Source: Deltaproteobacteria bacterium (GTDB lineage: Bacteria > Desulfobacterota > Desulfobulbia > Desulfobulbales > Desulfurivibrionaceae). From it: a stretch of DNA of 64,000 nucleotides. The DNA lies in assembly GCA_021847425.1 (NCBI GenBank), contig JAJZRF010000001.1, positions 1 to 64,000 on the forward strand, given 5' to 3'. The notes beneath the pieces are model-generated. The model made no database searches and had not been told where the DNA came from. It saw nothing but the letters and a program-made list of their open reading frames with translations. Of this stretch, positions 36,497 to 45,116 are shown piece after piece. Both the position numbers and the translations under genes were made by a program. The number at the start of each line of letters is the position of its first letter. Within the stretch, counting starts at the first letter, position 1.

Positions 36497-37492
36497 TCAA
36501 TCCCCGGCAAACAGCTTCCGCACCGCACCAATCCGAGCCAGCGATTTCCTTACCCTCTCCTCGGAAATCTCCCCACCCACCGCCTTACTCAGCAATGCAT
36601 GGGCCGCAATGATCTTCGGGTGCTCATGGCAGACCAGCAGCATATCCGCCCCGGCCTTAAAGGCGACAAGGGCCGCATCCGCCACCGTACCTTCATTCTC
36701 AATGGCCCCCATCTCCAGATCGTCGGTAACCACCATGCCATCATAGCCCAGCTCATCGCGGAGCACTCCGCCCAAAATCCTCGGCGACAGGGTGGCTGGC
36801 TGCTCGGGATCAAGCTGGGGGTACACGGTGTGGGAGGTCATCACCCCGGCCACCCCCGCCCGGATCGCGGCACCAAACGGCACCAGATCGCACCCGCGCA
36901 GCTCGTCGAGCGAACGATCCACCACGGGCAGCACCTTGTGGGGGTCCAGGGTTGCTCCACCCAAGCCGGGGAAATGCTTGGCGCAGGCAGCTAGGCCGTT
37001 CTCCTGCATGGCCGTAATCACCAGCGCGCCCAAGCGGGCCACCTGCTCCGGCGTCCCGCCCAGACTCCGCCTTTCCATAAACAGCCCCAACCCTGCCGGG
37101 CTTACATCCAGCACCGGGGCCAGGTTCATGTTGATCCCCACCGCCAGCAGCTCCCTGGCGCAGGTTCTGGCATAGTCGACAAGCAATTCCTCGGCCCGCT
37201 CGCTCTCCGCCAGCGCTCTGGCATCGGGAAACTCCGTAAAATCTGGGGCCTTTAGCCGGGCCACGGTGCCGCCCTCCTGATCGATGGAGATCAGCGGCGC
37301 GCCCAGCCCGGCCGCGCGGCAGGCCTCGGCCAGCCCCAGGCAGAGGATGCGGATCTGTTCCTGGTTTTCGGCGTTTCTCTTAAAGAGGATAAAGTTGTTG
37401 ATCCCATAATTCTCAATGAGGTTGCGGGTGGAATCATCCAGCTCCGTCCCTGGCAGGCCGACCATGAACAACCCGCCCAATGCATTCTTCAT
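36497..37492 (-). CDS. nagZ: Beta-N-acetylhexosaminidase, GH3 family (NagZ-like)
   Basis: About 331 residues. GH3 signatures are ISIDQEGGTVARLKAPDFT, NMNLAPVLDVSPAG, AACAKHFPGLGGATLDPHK with the family KHFPG motif, and nucleophile aspartate in GMVVTDDLEMGAIENEG. It removes GlcNAc from muropeptides during peptidoglycan recycling; no signal peptide is seen, which fits a cytoplasmic NagZ. ATG 37492 has GAGG five bases upstream; a GTG start at 37519 would touch the queC stop. Confidence 0.93.
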   Translation of the reverse strand: MKNALGGLFMVGLPGTELDDSTRNLIENYGINNFILFKRNAENQEQIRILCLGLAEACRAAGLGAPLISIDQEGGTVARLKAPDFTEFPDARALAESERAEELLVDYARTCARELLAVGINMNLAPVLDVSPAGLGLFMERRSLGGTPEQVARLGALVITAMQENGLAACAKHFPGLGGATLDPHKVLPVVDRSLDELRGCDLVPFGAAIRAGVAGVMTSHTVYPQLDPEQPATLSPRILGGVLRDELGYDGMVVTDDLEMGAIENEGTVADAALVAFKAGADMLLVCHEHPKIIAAHALLSKAVGGEISEERVRKSLARIGAVRKLFAGD

Positions 37493-37515
37493 ATCGTCCT
37501 CTCTGCTCTGCATGT

Positions 37516-38211
37516 TCACTGATACTCCACCGGATCAACCCGGCCGGCCTCGGCAAACCCCTTGAGCCGCAACAGGCAGCTGTCGCAGGAGCCGCAGGCC
37601 CGCCCCCGGGCGTCCGGGTCATAGCAGCTGTGGGTCAGGCCGTAATCCACCCCGAGATCGAATCCCTTTTCGATGATCTCCCTCTTGGTCAGCTTGAGGA
37701 GCGGGGCATGGACCCGGAAACGGGTTTCTCCTTCCACCCCGGCCCTGGTGGCCAGATTGGCCACCCGCTCAAAGGCTTCGAGAAACTCCGGTCGGCAGTC
37801 GGGATAGCCGCTGTAATCCATGACATTGACCCCGAGAAACACATCGCCCGCGCCCAGCACCTCGGCCCAGGCCATGGCATAGGAGAGGAAGATGGTGTTG
37901 CGGCCGGGCACATAGGTGATGGGGATGGAACTGTTCATCTCGGTCTGGCTGCGTCCCTTGGGCACGGCGGTATCCGTGGTCAGGGCCGAGCCGCCGATGG
38001 CGTCGAGATCCAGGCGGAGGATGAGATGCTTTGTGATCCCCCTGCGGGCGACATTGGCCTTGGCCCGCTCCAGCTCCACCTGCTGGCGCTGGCCGTAGGC
38101 AAAGCTCAGACAACAGCACTCGTAGCCCTCGGCCATGGCCATGGCCAGGACCGTGGCCGAATCAAGCCCGCCGCTCAAAAGCACCACGGCTTTTGGTTTT
38201 TTTTGCATCAT
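37516..38211 (-). CDS. queC: 7-cyano-7-deazaguanine synthase
   Basis: 231 residues. ATP-pyrophosphatase P-loop [50 protein letters not shown], and zinc cysteines in [19 protein letters not shown]. It turns 7-carboxy-7-deazaguanine into preQ0 on the way to queuosine in tRNA. AGGAGG lies upstream of the ATG. No preQ1 riboswitch was recognised before it. nagZ follows closely and may share its transcript. Confidence 0.97.
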   Translation of the reverse strand: MMQKKPKAVVLLSGGLDSATVLAMAMAEGYECCCLSFAYGQRQQVELERAKANVARRGITKHLILRLDLDAIGGSALTTDTAVPKGRSQTEMNSSIPITYVPGRNTIFLSYAMAWAEVLGAGDVFLGVNVMDYSGYPDCRPEFLEAFERVANLATRAGVEGETRFRVHAPLLKLTKREIIEKGFDLGVDYGLTHSCYDPDARGRACGSCDSCLLRLKGFAEAGRVDPVEYQ

Positions 38212-38345
38212 AAGCCTCCTCTTGCCGCGCCATGCGGCCCCTTTTCTGTTCCTACTCTATTGCACGGGTTGTTGCGGCGCAAGCTGAGAAAAATCTCGCC
38301 TCCATTTTGTGACACAGTCCCCCCGCCCCTCGCGGGAGGGGGTTA

Positions 38346-38381
38346 GGGGGTGGGGGTGGGGGTGGGGGTGGGGGTGGGGGT
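38346..38381. repeat. Six tandem GGGGGT units (G-quadruplex candidate)
   Basis: Six uninterrupted copies of GGGGGT, preceded by GGGAGGGGGTTA. Six or more G-tracts of five with one-base loops could form very stable quadruplex structures. The tract sits between the start of queC and the end of sfsA. Just left of it is the hairpin CCCCTC-GCGG-GAGGGG (38326-38341). Confidence 0.85.
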
Positions 38382-38393
38382 GCTTGCCACATC

Positions 38394-39152
38394 CTAGGCC
38401 ATCGGCAGCTTCACCCACCCCTCAGTCCCCTCCCGTCGAGGGAGGGGAGGCAAGAAAACCGGCAGCTGACGGACAACGGTGATCGCCTCCGGGCTCAGGG
38501 ATGCCCCATAGGCCAGCACCTCCACCCCCTGGACTGCCGCCTCCCGCAACGCCTGGGCATACCCAGGATCGATGTGGACGGCCGGGGAAAAATAAGCAAC
38601 ATCCTCCCGCTGGACACAGAAAAAAACCACGGCCCGGCAACCGGTTTGGCGCAGGGCCAGCAGCTCGGCCAGATGCTTCGCGCCCCGCACGGTAACGGCA
38701 TCTGGGAACATGGCCGCCCGGCCCAGGGCCAGGCTGCAGTTTTTCACCTCCACATAGATCTTCTCTTCCCCGCGGGTGAGCAAAAAATCCAAACGGCTCT
38801 TTTCCGACACCTTGACCTCGGGCCGGATCGTCTCGATTCCGGCCAGCTCCGCCACCACCCCGGCGCTGACGGCCTCGGCCACCAGTCCATTGGTGCGCGC
38901 GGTGTTGATCCCCACCCAGGTCGCGCCGACCCGCACCATTTCCAGGGTGTGGGCATATTTGCGCTTGGGGTTGGCCGCCAGGGAGACGAGCACCCGGCTG
39001 CCCGGCTCCTTGCAGCCCGACATGCTGCCGGAGTTCGGACAATGCACGGTGAGGAGCCTGCCATCGTCCATCGCCACGTCGGCAAGAAACCGTTTGTACC
39101 GCAAGATAAGCTTTCCCGGCTGCAAGGTCTGTCCGAATCGCATTTTTTTCAT
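38394..39152 (-). CDS. sfsA: SfsA family DNA-binding/nuclease-like protein
   Basis: About 252 residues. Family motifs: KRFLADVAMDDGRLLTVHCP, NSGSMSGCKEPGSRV, GATWVGINTARTNGLV, SRLDFLLTRGEEKIYVEVKN (nuclease-fold region) and CSLALGRAAMFPDAVTVRG. It binds DNA and was linked to sugar fermentation genes in E. coli; a nuclease role is suspected. The last 20 residues (LPPLPRREGTEGWVKLPMA) are coded by a GC palindrome rather than conserved sequence. ATG 39152 has CGGAG just upstream; longer readings are not favoured. Confidence 0.92.
   Translation of the reverse strand: MKKMRFGQTLQPGKLILRYKRFLADVAMDDGRLLTVHCPNSGSMSGCKEPGSRVLVSLAANPKRKYAHTLEMVRVGATWVGINTARTNGLVAEAVSAGVVAELAGIETIRPEVKVSEKSRLDFLLTRGEEKIYVEVKNCSLALGRAAMFPDAVTVRGAKHLAELLALRQTGCRAVVFFCVQREDVAYFSPAVHIDPGYAQALREAAVQGVEVLAYGASLSPEAITVVRQLPVFLPPLPRREGTEGWVKLPMA
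38427..38447. repeat. GC-rich palindrome inside the sfsA 3' end
   Basis: CCCCTCCC-GTCGA-GGGAGGGG, 8-base arms and a 5-base loop. Its wording matches the hairpin left of the G-tract (38326-38341), so the two probably bracket one inserted repeat element. Confidence 0.6.
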
Positions 39153-39230
39153 CCGCTCCGATTGTTGTCGGGTATAATTACAACCAATGGCCCCTTGCCC
39201 ACGCACTCATGCAACCAGAAAGCATCCATA

Positions 39231-39509
39231 ATGCCAGATACCCCAACAAAAAAAAAGGCTGTTGCCCTCCGCTACGATACAAGCCAGGATGCCGCGCCCA
39301 AGGTTGTCGCCAAGGGGACGGGAGAGATTGCGGAAAAAATCATCGCCCTGGCCAAGGAGCATGGCGTCCCCATCCAAGAGGATGCCGACCTGGTTGAGAT
39401 TCTGGCCAAACTGAACCTGAATGCGGACATCCCCCCGGACACCTATCTGATCGTGGCGGAAATCCTTGCCTTTATCTACCGGACCAACACCAGAATGACG
39501 CCCTCATAA
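39231..39509 (+). CDS. Orphan FlhB/YscU C-terminal-like protein (FhlB-like)
   Basis: 92 residues. KKAVALRYDTSQDAAPKVVA, GEIAEKIIALAKEHGVPIQE and DIPPDTYLIVAEILAFIYRT match the cytoplasmic part of FlhB after its NPTH cleavage site. The membrane half and the NPTH motif are absent. Stand-alone versions can replace the cleaved FlhB fragment in substrate-specificity switching of the flagellar export gate. It lies 256 bases before the flgF operon. Confidence 0.82.
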   Translation: MPDTPTKKKAVALRYDTSQDAAPKVVAKGTGEIAEKIIALAKEHGVPIQEDADLVEILAKLNLNADIPPDTYLIVAEILAFIYRTNTRMTPS

Positions 39510-39716
39510 GACAATCTGGCTTCTGATTACCATCGTAATGGCAACCATTTTTCAAGTCATTCCCGCTAGGAAAAATCTACCACCCCTCCTCCGAAGACCT
39601 CCATTTTTTTGACGCTCACCTCTCCGAGCACCCAGCCCACCGGTAATCAGACAATCTATTGTATTTACTACATTTACTGCACAAGCAATACTCCGCTTCC
39701 AACCTCAGGAAAACTC

Positions 39717-39730
39717 GGCACGCCTTTTGC
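39717..39730 (+). promoter_or_regulatory. Sigma-54 promoter of the flgF operon
   Basis: CGGCACGCCTTTTGCA holds the GG (39717) and GC (39729) exactly 10 bases apart, as in the TGGCAC-N5-TTGC consensus. The start point would be near 39742, giving a leader of about 24 bases before the flgF ATG. Nothing else was recognised in the 256 bases before flgF. Confidence 0.75.
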
Positions 39731-39765
39731 ATCAGCAGAGGACACCACACACAATGAGGTATGCC

Positions 39766-40491
39766 ATGTTCATCGACAACAGACTCGGATTGATGGAAAG
39801 CGTTGAAACCATGATCAACCAGGAGCAGCGGCTCAACCAGGTGTCAAACAACCTGGCGAATGTCGACACGCCTGGCTTCAAAAAGGAATCCGTCACCTTC
39901 AACGAGATGCTCTACCAGGCCAACCGCTACCGCCAGAGGGTCGGCAAGGGCTTGCGCATCAACACGGTGCAGGATCAGGGCGTTGTTCAAAAAACTGACG
40001 CCCCCTTGGACTTCGCCATTACCGGGGAAGGGTTTTTCCGGGTTCAGACCCCGGCCGGCATCCGCTATACCAGGGCCGGAAACTTCCAGCGCAACAATGC
40101 GGGGCAGCTGGTCACGGCCAATGGCGACCCCGTGCTTGGCGAATCCGGACCCATCACCCTCACCGGCAAAAATGTCGAGGTATCCCGCGACGGCCGCATT
40201 TCCGTCGATGGCAACCAGATCGACCGCCTGTCGGTGGTCACCGTTGACCCCAAGGCTCTGACAAAGCAAGGAGAAAATCTTTTTCGCCTTGCGGATGGGG
40301 CGGCGGAAACACCCTCCCCGAATTTTCAGATCCTGCAGGGAAACCTGGAAAAATCAAACGTCAATACCGTGACGGAAATGACGGAAATGCTCGATCTGTA
40401 CCGCGCCTACGAAGGACAGCAAAAGATGATCCAAGGGGCGGACGCCCTGGACGAGCTTGCCGCGACCAGGGTCGGCAGTCTGTCCGGATAA
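39766..40491 (+). CDS. flgF: Flagellar basal-body proximal rod protein FlgF
   Basis: 241 residues. N-terminal rod motif LNQVSNNLANVDTPGFKKES, central DFAITGEGFFRVQTPAGIRY and C-terminal LEKSNVNTVTEMTEMLDLYR are typical of FlgF. It forms part of the rod through the periplasm. ATG 39766 has GAGGT five bases upstream; an ATG four codons before is possible. First gene after the sigma-54 promoter. Confidence 0.93.
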   Translation: MFIDNRLGLMESVETMINQEQRLNQVSNNLANVDTPGFKKESVTFNEMLYQANRYRQRVGKGLRINTVQDQGVVQKTDAPLDFAITGEGFFRVQTPAGIRYTRAGNFQRNNAGQLVTANGDPVLGESGPITLTGKNVEVSRDGRISVDGNQIDRLSVVTVDPKALTKQGENLFRLADGAAETPSPNFQILQGNLEKSNVNTVTEMTEMLDLYRAYEGQQKMIQGADALDELAATRVGSLSG

Positions 40492-40623
40492 CCGCTGCCC
40501 ATCGCAACAAAGGTTCGCGGCCTGAACGGCAGCAAATTTGGTGAGAGAAGAAGCCCGTTGCGGAGGCTGGCATGCATGCGTGCTCCGTAACGGCGCCAAA
40601 ACATTCAACACAAGGGGACCAGT

Positions 40624-41409
40624 ATGCTTCGCGCATTATTCTCGGGACGCACCGGCATGACCGGGCAACAGTTGCAATTGGACACCATCGCCAACAACCT
40701 GGCCAACGTCAACACCGCCGGCTTCAAGAAAAGCCGGGCCCAGTTCGAGGATCTCTACTACCAGGAAATCAAGGCCATGGGCTCGCAAACCCCGGACGGC
40801 GGCAGGGTGCCAGCCGGCATCCAGGTCGGCCTCGGCGTCGAGCCCACCTCGGTGCAAAAAATCTTCACCCAGGGCAGCCTCACCGAAACGGGCAACGACC
40901 TGGATTGGGCCATTTCCGGCAATGGCTTTTACAAGGTGATTCACAACGGTGAGAATTACTACACCCGGGCAGGCTCCTTCAGCCTTGATGCCAACGGCGA
41001 TGTGGTCACCCAGAACGGCGACCGGCTGCAGCCGCAAATTACCGTGCCCCAGGGAACCGTCTCCATGAGAATCGACAACAACGGCCTCTTCACTGCCCTG
41101 GATGCCCAGCAGAAGGTTCTTGCCACGGTTCAGCTCACCATGGACAGCTTCATCAATCCCAGCGGCCTGCGCAGTTCCGGGGCAAACCTTTTCCAGGAAA
41201 CCGAGGCCTCCGGCGCCCCCGTCGAGGCCAACCCCGGCACCCAAGGCCTGGGCACCATCCAGCAGCGCTTCACGGAGGTCTCCAACGTGGATGTCACCGA
41301 GGAACTGGTCAACATGATCATCACCCAACGGGCCTACGAGGTAAACTCCAAGACGATCCAGACCGCGGACCAGATGCTGCAAGTGGCGAACGGCCTGGTG
41401 GTCCGCTAA
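40624..41409 (+). CDS. flgG: Flagellar distal rod protein FlgG
   Basis: 261 residues, the normal length. LRALFSGRTGMTGQQLQLDT, IANNLANVNTAGFKKSRAQF, DLDWAISGNGFYKV and the C-terminal LVNMIITQRAYEVNSKTIQT are near-diagnostic. It builds the distal rod. AGGGGACC precedes the ATG. The 132 bases between flgF and flgG hold no gene. Confidence 0.97.
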   Translation: MLRALFSGRTGMTGQQLQLDTIANNLANVNTAGFKKSRAQFEDLYYQEIKAMGSQTPDGGRVPAGIQVGLGVEPTSVQKIFTQGSLTETGNDLDWAISGNGFYKVIHNGENYYTRAGSFSLDANGDVVTQNGDRLQPQITVPQGTVSMRIDNNGLFTALDAQQKVLATVQLTMDSFINPSGLRSSGANLFQETEASGAPVEANPGTQGLGTIQQRFTEVSNVDVTEELVNMIITQRAYEVNSKTIQTADQMLQVANGLVVR

Positions 41410-41423
41410 AAGGAGGCATTAAG

Positions 41424-42152
41424 ATGCTTTTGCGCATGGTGCGTCCGCTCTTGGCTGCGCTGCTGTTCTGCCTTGTCTGTCCTCTTCCCGGACAAACGGC
41501 GGAGAGAGTCGCATCCCCGGACCTTGCCTCGCTGAAAAATATCTTTAGCAAGGTTGTGCTCAAGGATTGCCCCTGGCCCAGGGAGGACGTCAAGATCACC
41601 AATTTTTGCGTCCACCCCCTGGCCATGGCCTTGCCGACCGGCGGTTTCGACTACCGGATCACCCAGAAGCCAAGCGACTTCCGCCCCGGCTCAAAAAGCG
41701 TCATCGCCGACATCCTGAAGGATGGTCAACCGCAGGGCCAGATAAATATGAGCGGCGACCTCCGCCTTTTCGGCACGGTGATCAACACGACAAAACGGTT
41801 GAACCGGAACGATATCATCGCTGCCGATGATATCGCGGCACGGCGGCAGGACATCTCCATGCTGGATAACGGCCTCGTCAGCGACCCGAAACAGGCGGTG
41901 GGGAAAATGCTCAAGCTCTCGCTGCCGCCGGGCTCCATCCTGTATTCCCAGGCCCTTGAAGCCCCGCCCCTGGTAAACCGGGGCGACCAGGTGACCATCA
42001 TGGCCAAATCCCGGACCATCAAGATAACCGCCCCTGGAGAAGCCAGAAACTCCGGGGCTCTCGGTGAAATGGTCCGGGTCAAAAACCTCATGAGCCGCCG
42101 CGAGATCCAGGCCCGGGTGATGGGCGCCGGCCTCGTGGAAACCGAATTCTGA
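41424..42152 (+). CDS. flgA: P-ring assembly chaperone FlgA
   Basis: 242 residues. Signal peptide LLRMVRPLLAALLFCLVCPL cleaved near QTA-ER, then a SAF domain in the C-terminal half (TKRLNRNDIIAADDIAARRQ, LPPGSILYSQALEAPPLVNR, VTIMAKSRTIKITAPGEA). It helps FlgI polymerise in the periplasm. AGGAGG lies before the start, 14 bases after flgG. Confidence 0.92.
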   Translation: MLLRMVRPLLAALLFCLVCPLPGQTAERVASPDLASLKNIFSKVVLKDCPWPREDVKITNFCVHPLAMALPTGGFDYRITQKPSDFRPGSKSVIADILKDGQPQGQINMSGDLRLFGTVINTTKRLNRNDIIAADDIAARRQDISMLDNGLVSDPKQAVGKMLKLSLPPGSILYSQALEAPPLVNRGDQVTIMAKSRTIKITAPGEARNSGALGEMVRVKNLMSRREIQARVMGAGLVETEF

Positions 42153-42184
42153 AGAACATGCCCCAGCCATCACAGGAGAAAATC

Positions 42185-42889
42185 ATGCGCTCGACACCCC
42201 ATGCTACCCTTGTCATCCTTCTGCTGGCAGGCCTTTCCGGCTGCGCCGGTATGGACAGCCAACAGGCCCAACAGCTTCCCGAGCGTTATACCCTGCCTAC
42301 CCCGCCAAAAGCGGCGCAGGTCCAGCCTGAGGGAACAATCTACGCCGCAGGCAACAACCTGAATCTCTACGCGGACACCCGGGCGAAAAAGGTCGGCGAT
42401 ATCGTGCTGGTTCGCATCGTGGAAACCTCCAAGGCCAACAAGGCGGCCGACACCAAAACCCAACGCACATCCACCACCACCGCCGGCATTGCCAACCTGT
42501 TCGGCCTGGAAACCGCGCTGGCGAACAAAAACCACAACTTCACCCCCTCCCTCACCGAGATCAATGCCGGCCTGACCAATTATTTTGAAGGAAAGGCGAC
42601 AACCGACCGGCTGAGCAATGTAACCGCCACCATCTCCGCCAGGGTCATCGATATCACCACCGATGGCAATCTGGCCATTCGCGGCTACCAGGAGGTGAAG
42701 GTCAACGAGGAAGCCCAGCATATCATTCTTTCCGGCATCATCCGCCCGCAGGATGTGGCCCAGGATAATTCCATCCTCTCGACCAATGTTGCCGACGCCC
42801 GGATAGAATACAGCGGCCAGGGAGCACTCGGCGACACGCAGCGCCGGGGCTGGATGGCCAGGGTGCTGGACACCGTCTGGCCATTTTAG
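42185..42889 (+). CDS. flgH: Flagellar L-ring lipoprotein FlgH
   Basis: About 234 residues. Lipobox LSGC follows a short signal (LVILLLAGLSGC), then LNLYADTRAKKVGDIVLVRI, SNVTATISARVIDITTDGNL and IRPQDVAQDNSILSTNVADA. It forms the outer-membrane ring. ATG 42185 has AGGAG at good spacing; a start nine codons upstream is less likely. A GCCGTTTGAAAACGGC hairpin (42892-42907) follows the stop. Confidence 0.95.
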   Translation: MRSTPHATLVILLLAGLSGCAGMDSQQAQQLPERYTLPTPPKAAQVQPEGTIYAAGNNLNLYADTRAKKVGDIVLVRIVETSKANKAADTKTQRTSTTTAGIANLFGLETALANKNHNFTPSLTEINAGLTNYFEGKATTDRLSNVTATISARVIDITTDGNLAIRGYQEVKVNEEAQHIILSGIIRPQDVAQDNSILSTNVADARIEYSGQGALGDTQRRGWMARVLDTVWPF

Positions 42890-43046
42890 GAGCCGTTTGA
42901 AAACGGCATCGCTCTTCACAGCAGCAGAGCGGCAAGGCGACAGAGACTTTGCTAGGAAAAATATTCCCCCCTACTCCCAAGGTGAGCCCATGGAAAAAAG
43001 AATATTTCCTTTAAAAATAGCCCATTACAACACTTGTCTCTCCCGT

Positions 43047-43060
43047 GGCACATTGCTTGC
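43047..43060 (+). promoter_or_regulatory. Sigma-54 promoter before flgI
   Basis: TGGCACATTGCTTGCT has GG (43047) and GC (43059) separated by exactly 10 bases and matches the -24/-12 consensus very well. The start point would be near 43072, about 38 bases before the flgI ATG. It makes flgI-flgJ-flgN-flgK-flgL a second transcription unit. Confidence 0.8.
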
Positions 43061-43109
43061 TAGACTTTCGAGGTACAGGCTCCGGAGAATACAAGCCGAG
43101 GACATATCC

Positions 43110-44258
43110 ATGCAGGCAACAACTGGCCCCATTAACGACAGCATAAACACCGCGGCCGCACCCATGAACAACCCCGCGCAGACCATTCGCCGCGCCACGC
43201 TGTTTTTTGTCGGCACGCTGTTGCTCGGACTTTTCTGGAACGCGGGCCTTGCCCATGCCGTCCGCTTGAAGGATCTGGCCACGGTAAAAGGGGTGCGGAA
43301 CAACCAGTTGGTGGGCTACGGCATCGTGGTCGGCCTAAACGGCACCGGCGACACCAACAATGCCGGCTTCACCGGCCAGGAACTCACCAACATGCTGAAC
43401 AATCTCGGGGTCAAGGTGTCCCCGGCAAACGCCAAGGTGAAAAATGTTGCCAGCGTCATGGTAACCGCCACCCTCCCGCCTTTTTTCAAGGTGGGGCAAA
43501 ACATCGATGTGACCATTTCCTCGATAGGCGATACCACCTCCCTCTCGGGCGGCACCCTGCTGGCCACCCAGCTCAAAGGTCTGGACAATAACGTCTATGC
43601 CATGGCCCAGGGCCCCATCAGCATTGGGGGCGGCTCGGACGGACGGCCCGCGGCGAACCGGCAAGCGAATTACCCGACCGTGGCCCGGATTAGCAACGGC
43701 GCCACGGTTGAGCGGGAAGTGCCGATGAACTTTGCCGACAAGAAAAGCGTCACCATCAGCCTGTCCTCGCCGGACTTCACCACCATCTCTCTGATGAAAA
43801 CCGCCATTGACACCTATCTGGGCGGGCACTACGCCAACGCCAGGGACGGGGCCTCGGTGGATGTCGCCGTCCCGGCAAAATACCGGAACCAGGAAATCGC
43901 CTTGCTGGCAGCCTTGGAAAACATCGAGATCAACCCGGAACATCGGGCCAAGGTGATCCTGAATGAACGGACCGGCACGGTGGTCATGGGCGACAATGTC
44001 ACCATCAGCCAGTTTGCCCTTTCCCACGGGAACCTGAGCCTGCAAGTCGCGCCCCCGCCCCTGCCGGGAACTCCGTCCAATGCTCCGGTCAATCCTATCG
44101 TGGTCGGCCAGAAGGTGGTGACCCTGCAACCGGGCGTGACCTTAGGCGAGATGGTAAAGGCTTTGAACTCGGTTGGCGTCGCCCCCCGTGACCTCATCGC
44201 CATTTTTCAGGCCATCAAGGCGGCGGGAGCCCTGCAGGCGGACCTGGAAATCATTTAG
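43110..44258 (+). CDS. flgI: Flagellar P-ring protein FlgI
   Basis: 382 residues. After a long N-terminal region (about 30 residues) comes the export signal (ATLFFVGTLLLGLFWNAGLA, cut near AHA-VR), then VRLKDLATVKGVRNNQLVGY, GIVVGLNGTGDTNNAGFTGQ and VVMGDNVTISQFALSHGNL. It forms the periplasmic ring around the rod. ATG 43110 has GAGGA at seven bases; an ATG 18 codons inside would give a more ordinary signal peptide. Confidence 0.96.
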   Translation: MQATTGPINDSINTAAAPMNNPAQTIRRATLFFVGTLLLGLFWNAGLAHAVRLKDLATVKGVRNNQLVGYGIVVGLNGTGDTNNAGFTGQELTNMLNNLGVKVSPANAKVKNVASVMVTATLPPFFKVGQNIDVTISSIGDTTSLSGGTLLATQLKGLDNNVYAMAQGPISIGGGSDGRPAANRQANYPTVARISNGATVEREVPMNFADKKSVTISLSSPDFTTISLMKTAIDTYLGGHYANARDGASVDVAVPAKYRNQEIALLAALENIEINPEHRAKVILNERTGTVVMGDNVTISQFALSHGNLSLQVAPPPLPGTPSNAPVNPIVVGQKVVTLQPGVTLGEMVKALNSVGVAPRDLIAIFQAIKAAGALQADLEII

Positions 44259-44276
44259 GAGCCGGACGGGAGCAAT

Positions 44277-44588
44277 ATGAATATTACCAGCGAAGCAACA
44301 GCGGGACTTAAGGGAAACGCCAATTCTGCCGATACGACCAAAGAAAAGAAACTCCGCGAGGCCTGCGCCGGATTTGAAGCCCTGATGATCAAGCAGATCC
44401 TGACCTTGGGCCACAAGAGCGTTCCCAAAAGCGGCCTGATTGACGGCGGCTATGGCGAGGAAATGTTTCAATCCATCCAGGATGACCAGATAGCCCAGAA
44501 AATGGCGGGAAGCAAAGGTCTCGGCTTTGGCGAAATGCTCTACCGGCAACTGTCGCAAGCCCACGTCCCAACGAGCAAGGAGAAATAG
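44277..44588 (+). CDS. flgJ: Rod-binding protein, FlgJ N-terminal domain only
   Basis: 103 residues. KKLREACAGFEALMIKQILT, GGYGEEMFQSIQDDQIAQKM and GLGFGEMLYRQLSQ form the rod-binding domain. The C-terminal peptidoglycan hydrolase domain of enterobacterial FlgJ is absent, so a separate hydrolase must open the wall for the rod. Single-domain FlgJ is common in Desulfobacterota and Helicobacter relatives. Confidence 0.9.
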   Translation: MNITSEATAGLKGNANSADTTKEKKLREACAGFEALMIKQILTLGHKSVPKSGLIDGGYGEEMFQSIQDDQIAQKMAGSKGLGFGEMLYRQLSQAHVPTSKEK

Positions 44589-44591
44589 GCC

Positions 44592-45113
44592 ATGCAGCAC
44601 ACACAAACGACAGGGCAGCACTCCCTGCCCGCCAGATTCTTCGAAGTCCTGGAGCAGGAAATCCTTCTTTCCCAGGACATGCTCGCCATCTTGAGCGAGG
44701 AGCAGAAAGCCCTGGTGGCCATGGACATGCAGGGGCTCATCCGCCTAAGCGGCAAGAAGGAAAACCGGCTGAGCCGCATCCAGGCCCTGGACTCACTGCT
44801 CGCCGACATGGCTAAAGAACTCCAGCCAGGAACAAACGCCAAAACAGCACGGCTCACCGCCCTCATCCCCCTGCTCAATCCGGAAGAAGGGGAAAAACTC
44901 GGCCAGTACCGGAAGAAACTGGCAGGACTGCGGGAAGAGATCATGGGCCGCAACCAGATCAACCGGCATTTTGCCGAGGATGTAAAAACCTACCTGAACG
45001 ATGCCGTTTCCCTGATCACCAGCGGGATTACCGATCGCCCCATGTACGGCAATGCCGGCCCCAGAAGAACGGCCTCCCTGAATCAGCCTTCCTTTATCAG
45101 CAGAGCGGTCTAA
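44592..45113 (+). CDS. flgN: FlgN-family export chaperone
   Basis: 173 residues, mainly helical (FFEVLEQEILLSQDMLAILS, EEQKALVAMDMQGLIRLSGK, KENRLSRIQALDSLLADMAK). Position directly before flgK and flgL, its usual partners, supports the FlgN call; sequence similarity in this family is low. It keeps the hook-filament junction proteins soluble and delivers them to the export gate. Three bases separate it from flgK. Confidence 0.83.
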   Translation: MQHTQTTGQHSLPARFFEVLEQEILLSQDMLAILSEEQKALVAMDMQGLIRLSGKKENRLSRIQALDSLLADMAKELQPGTNAKTARLTALIPLLNPEEGEKLGQYRKKLAGLREEIMGRNQINRHFAEDVKTYLNDAVSLITSGITDRPMYGNAGPRRTASLNQPSFISRAV

Positions 45114-45116
45114 GCC

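Noticed and set aside
38212-38345. preQ1 riboswitch before queC
   Set aside because: The 134 bases upstream lack a recognisable preQ1 aptamer (stem with A-rich tail pairing into the loop).
38346-38381. Tandem GGGGGT considered as a CRISPR or minisatellite array
   Set aside because: Units of six bases without spacers are not CRISPR; it is a simple repeat with quadruplex potential.
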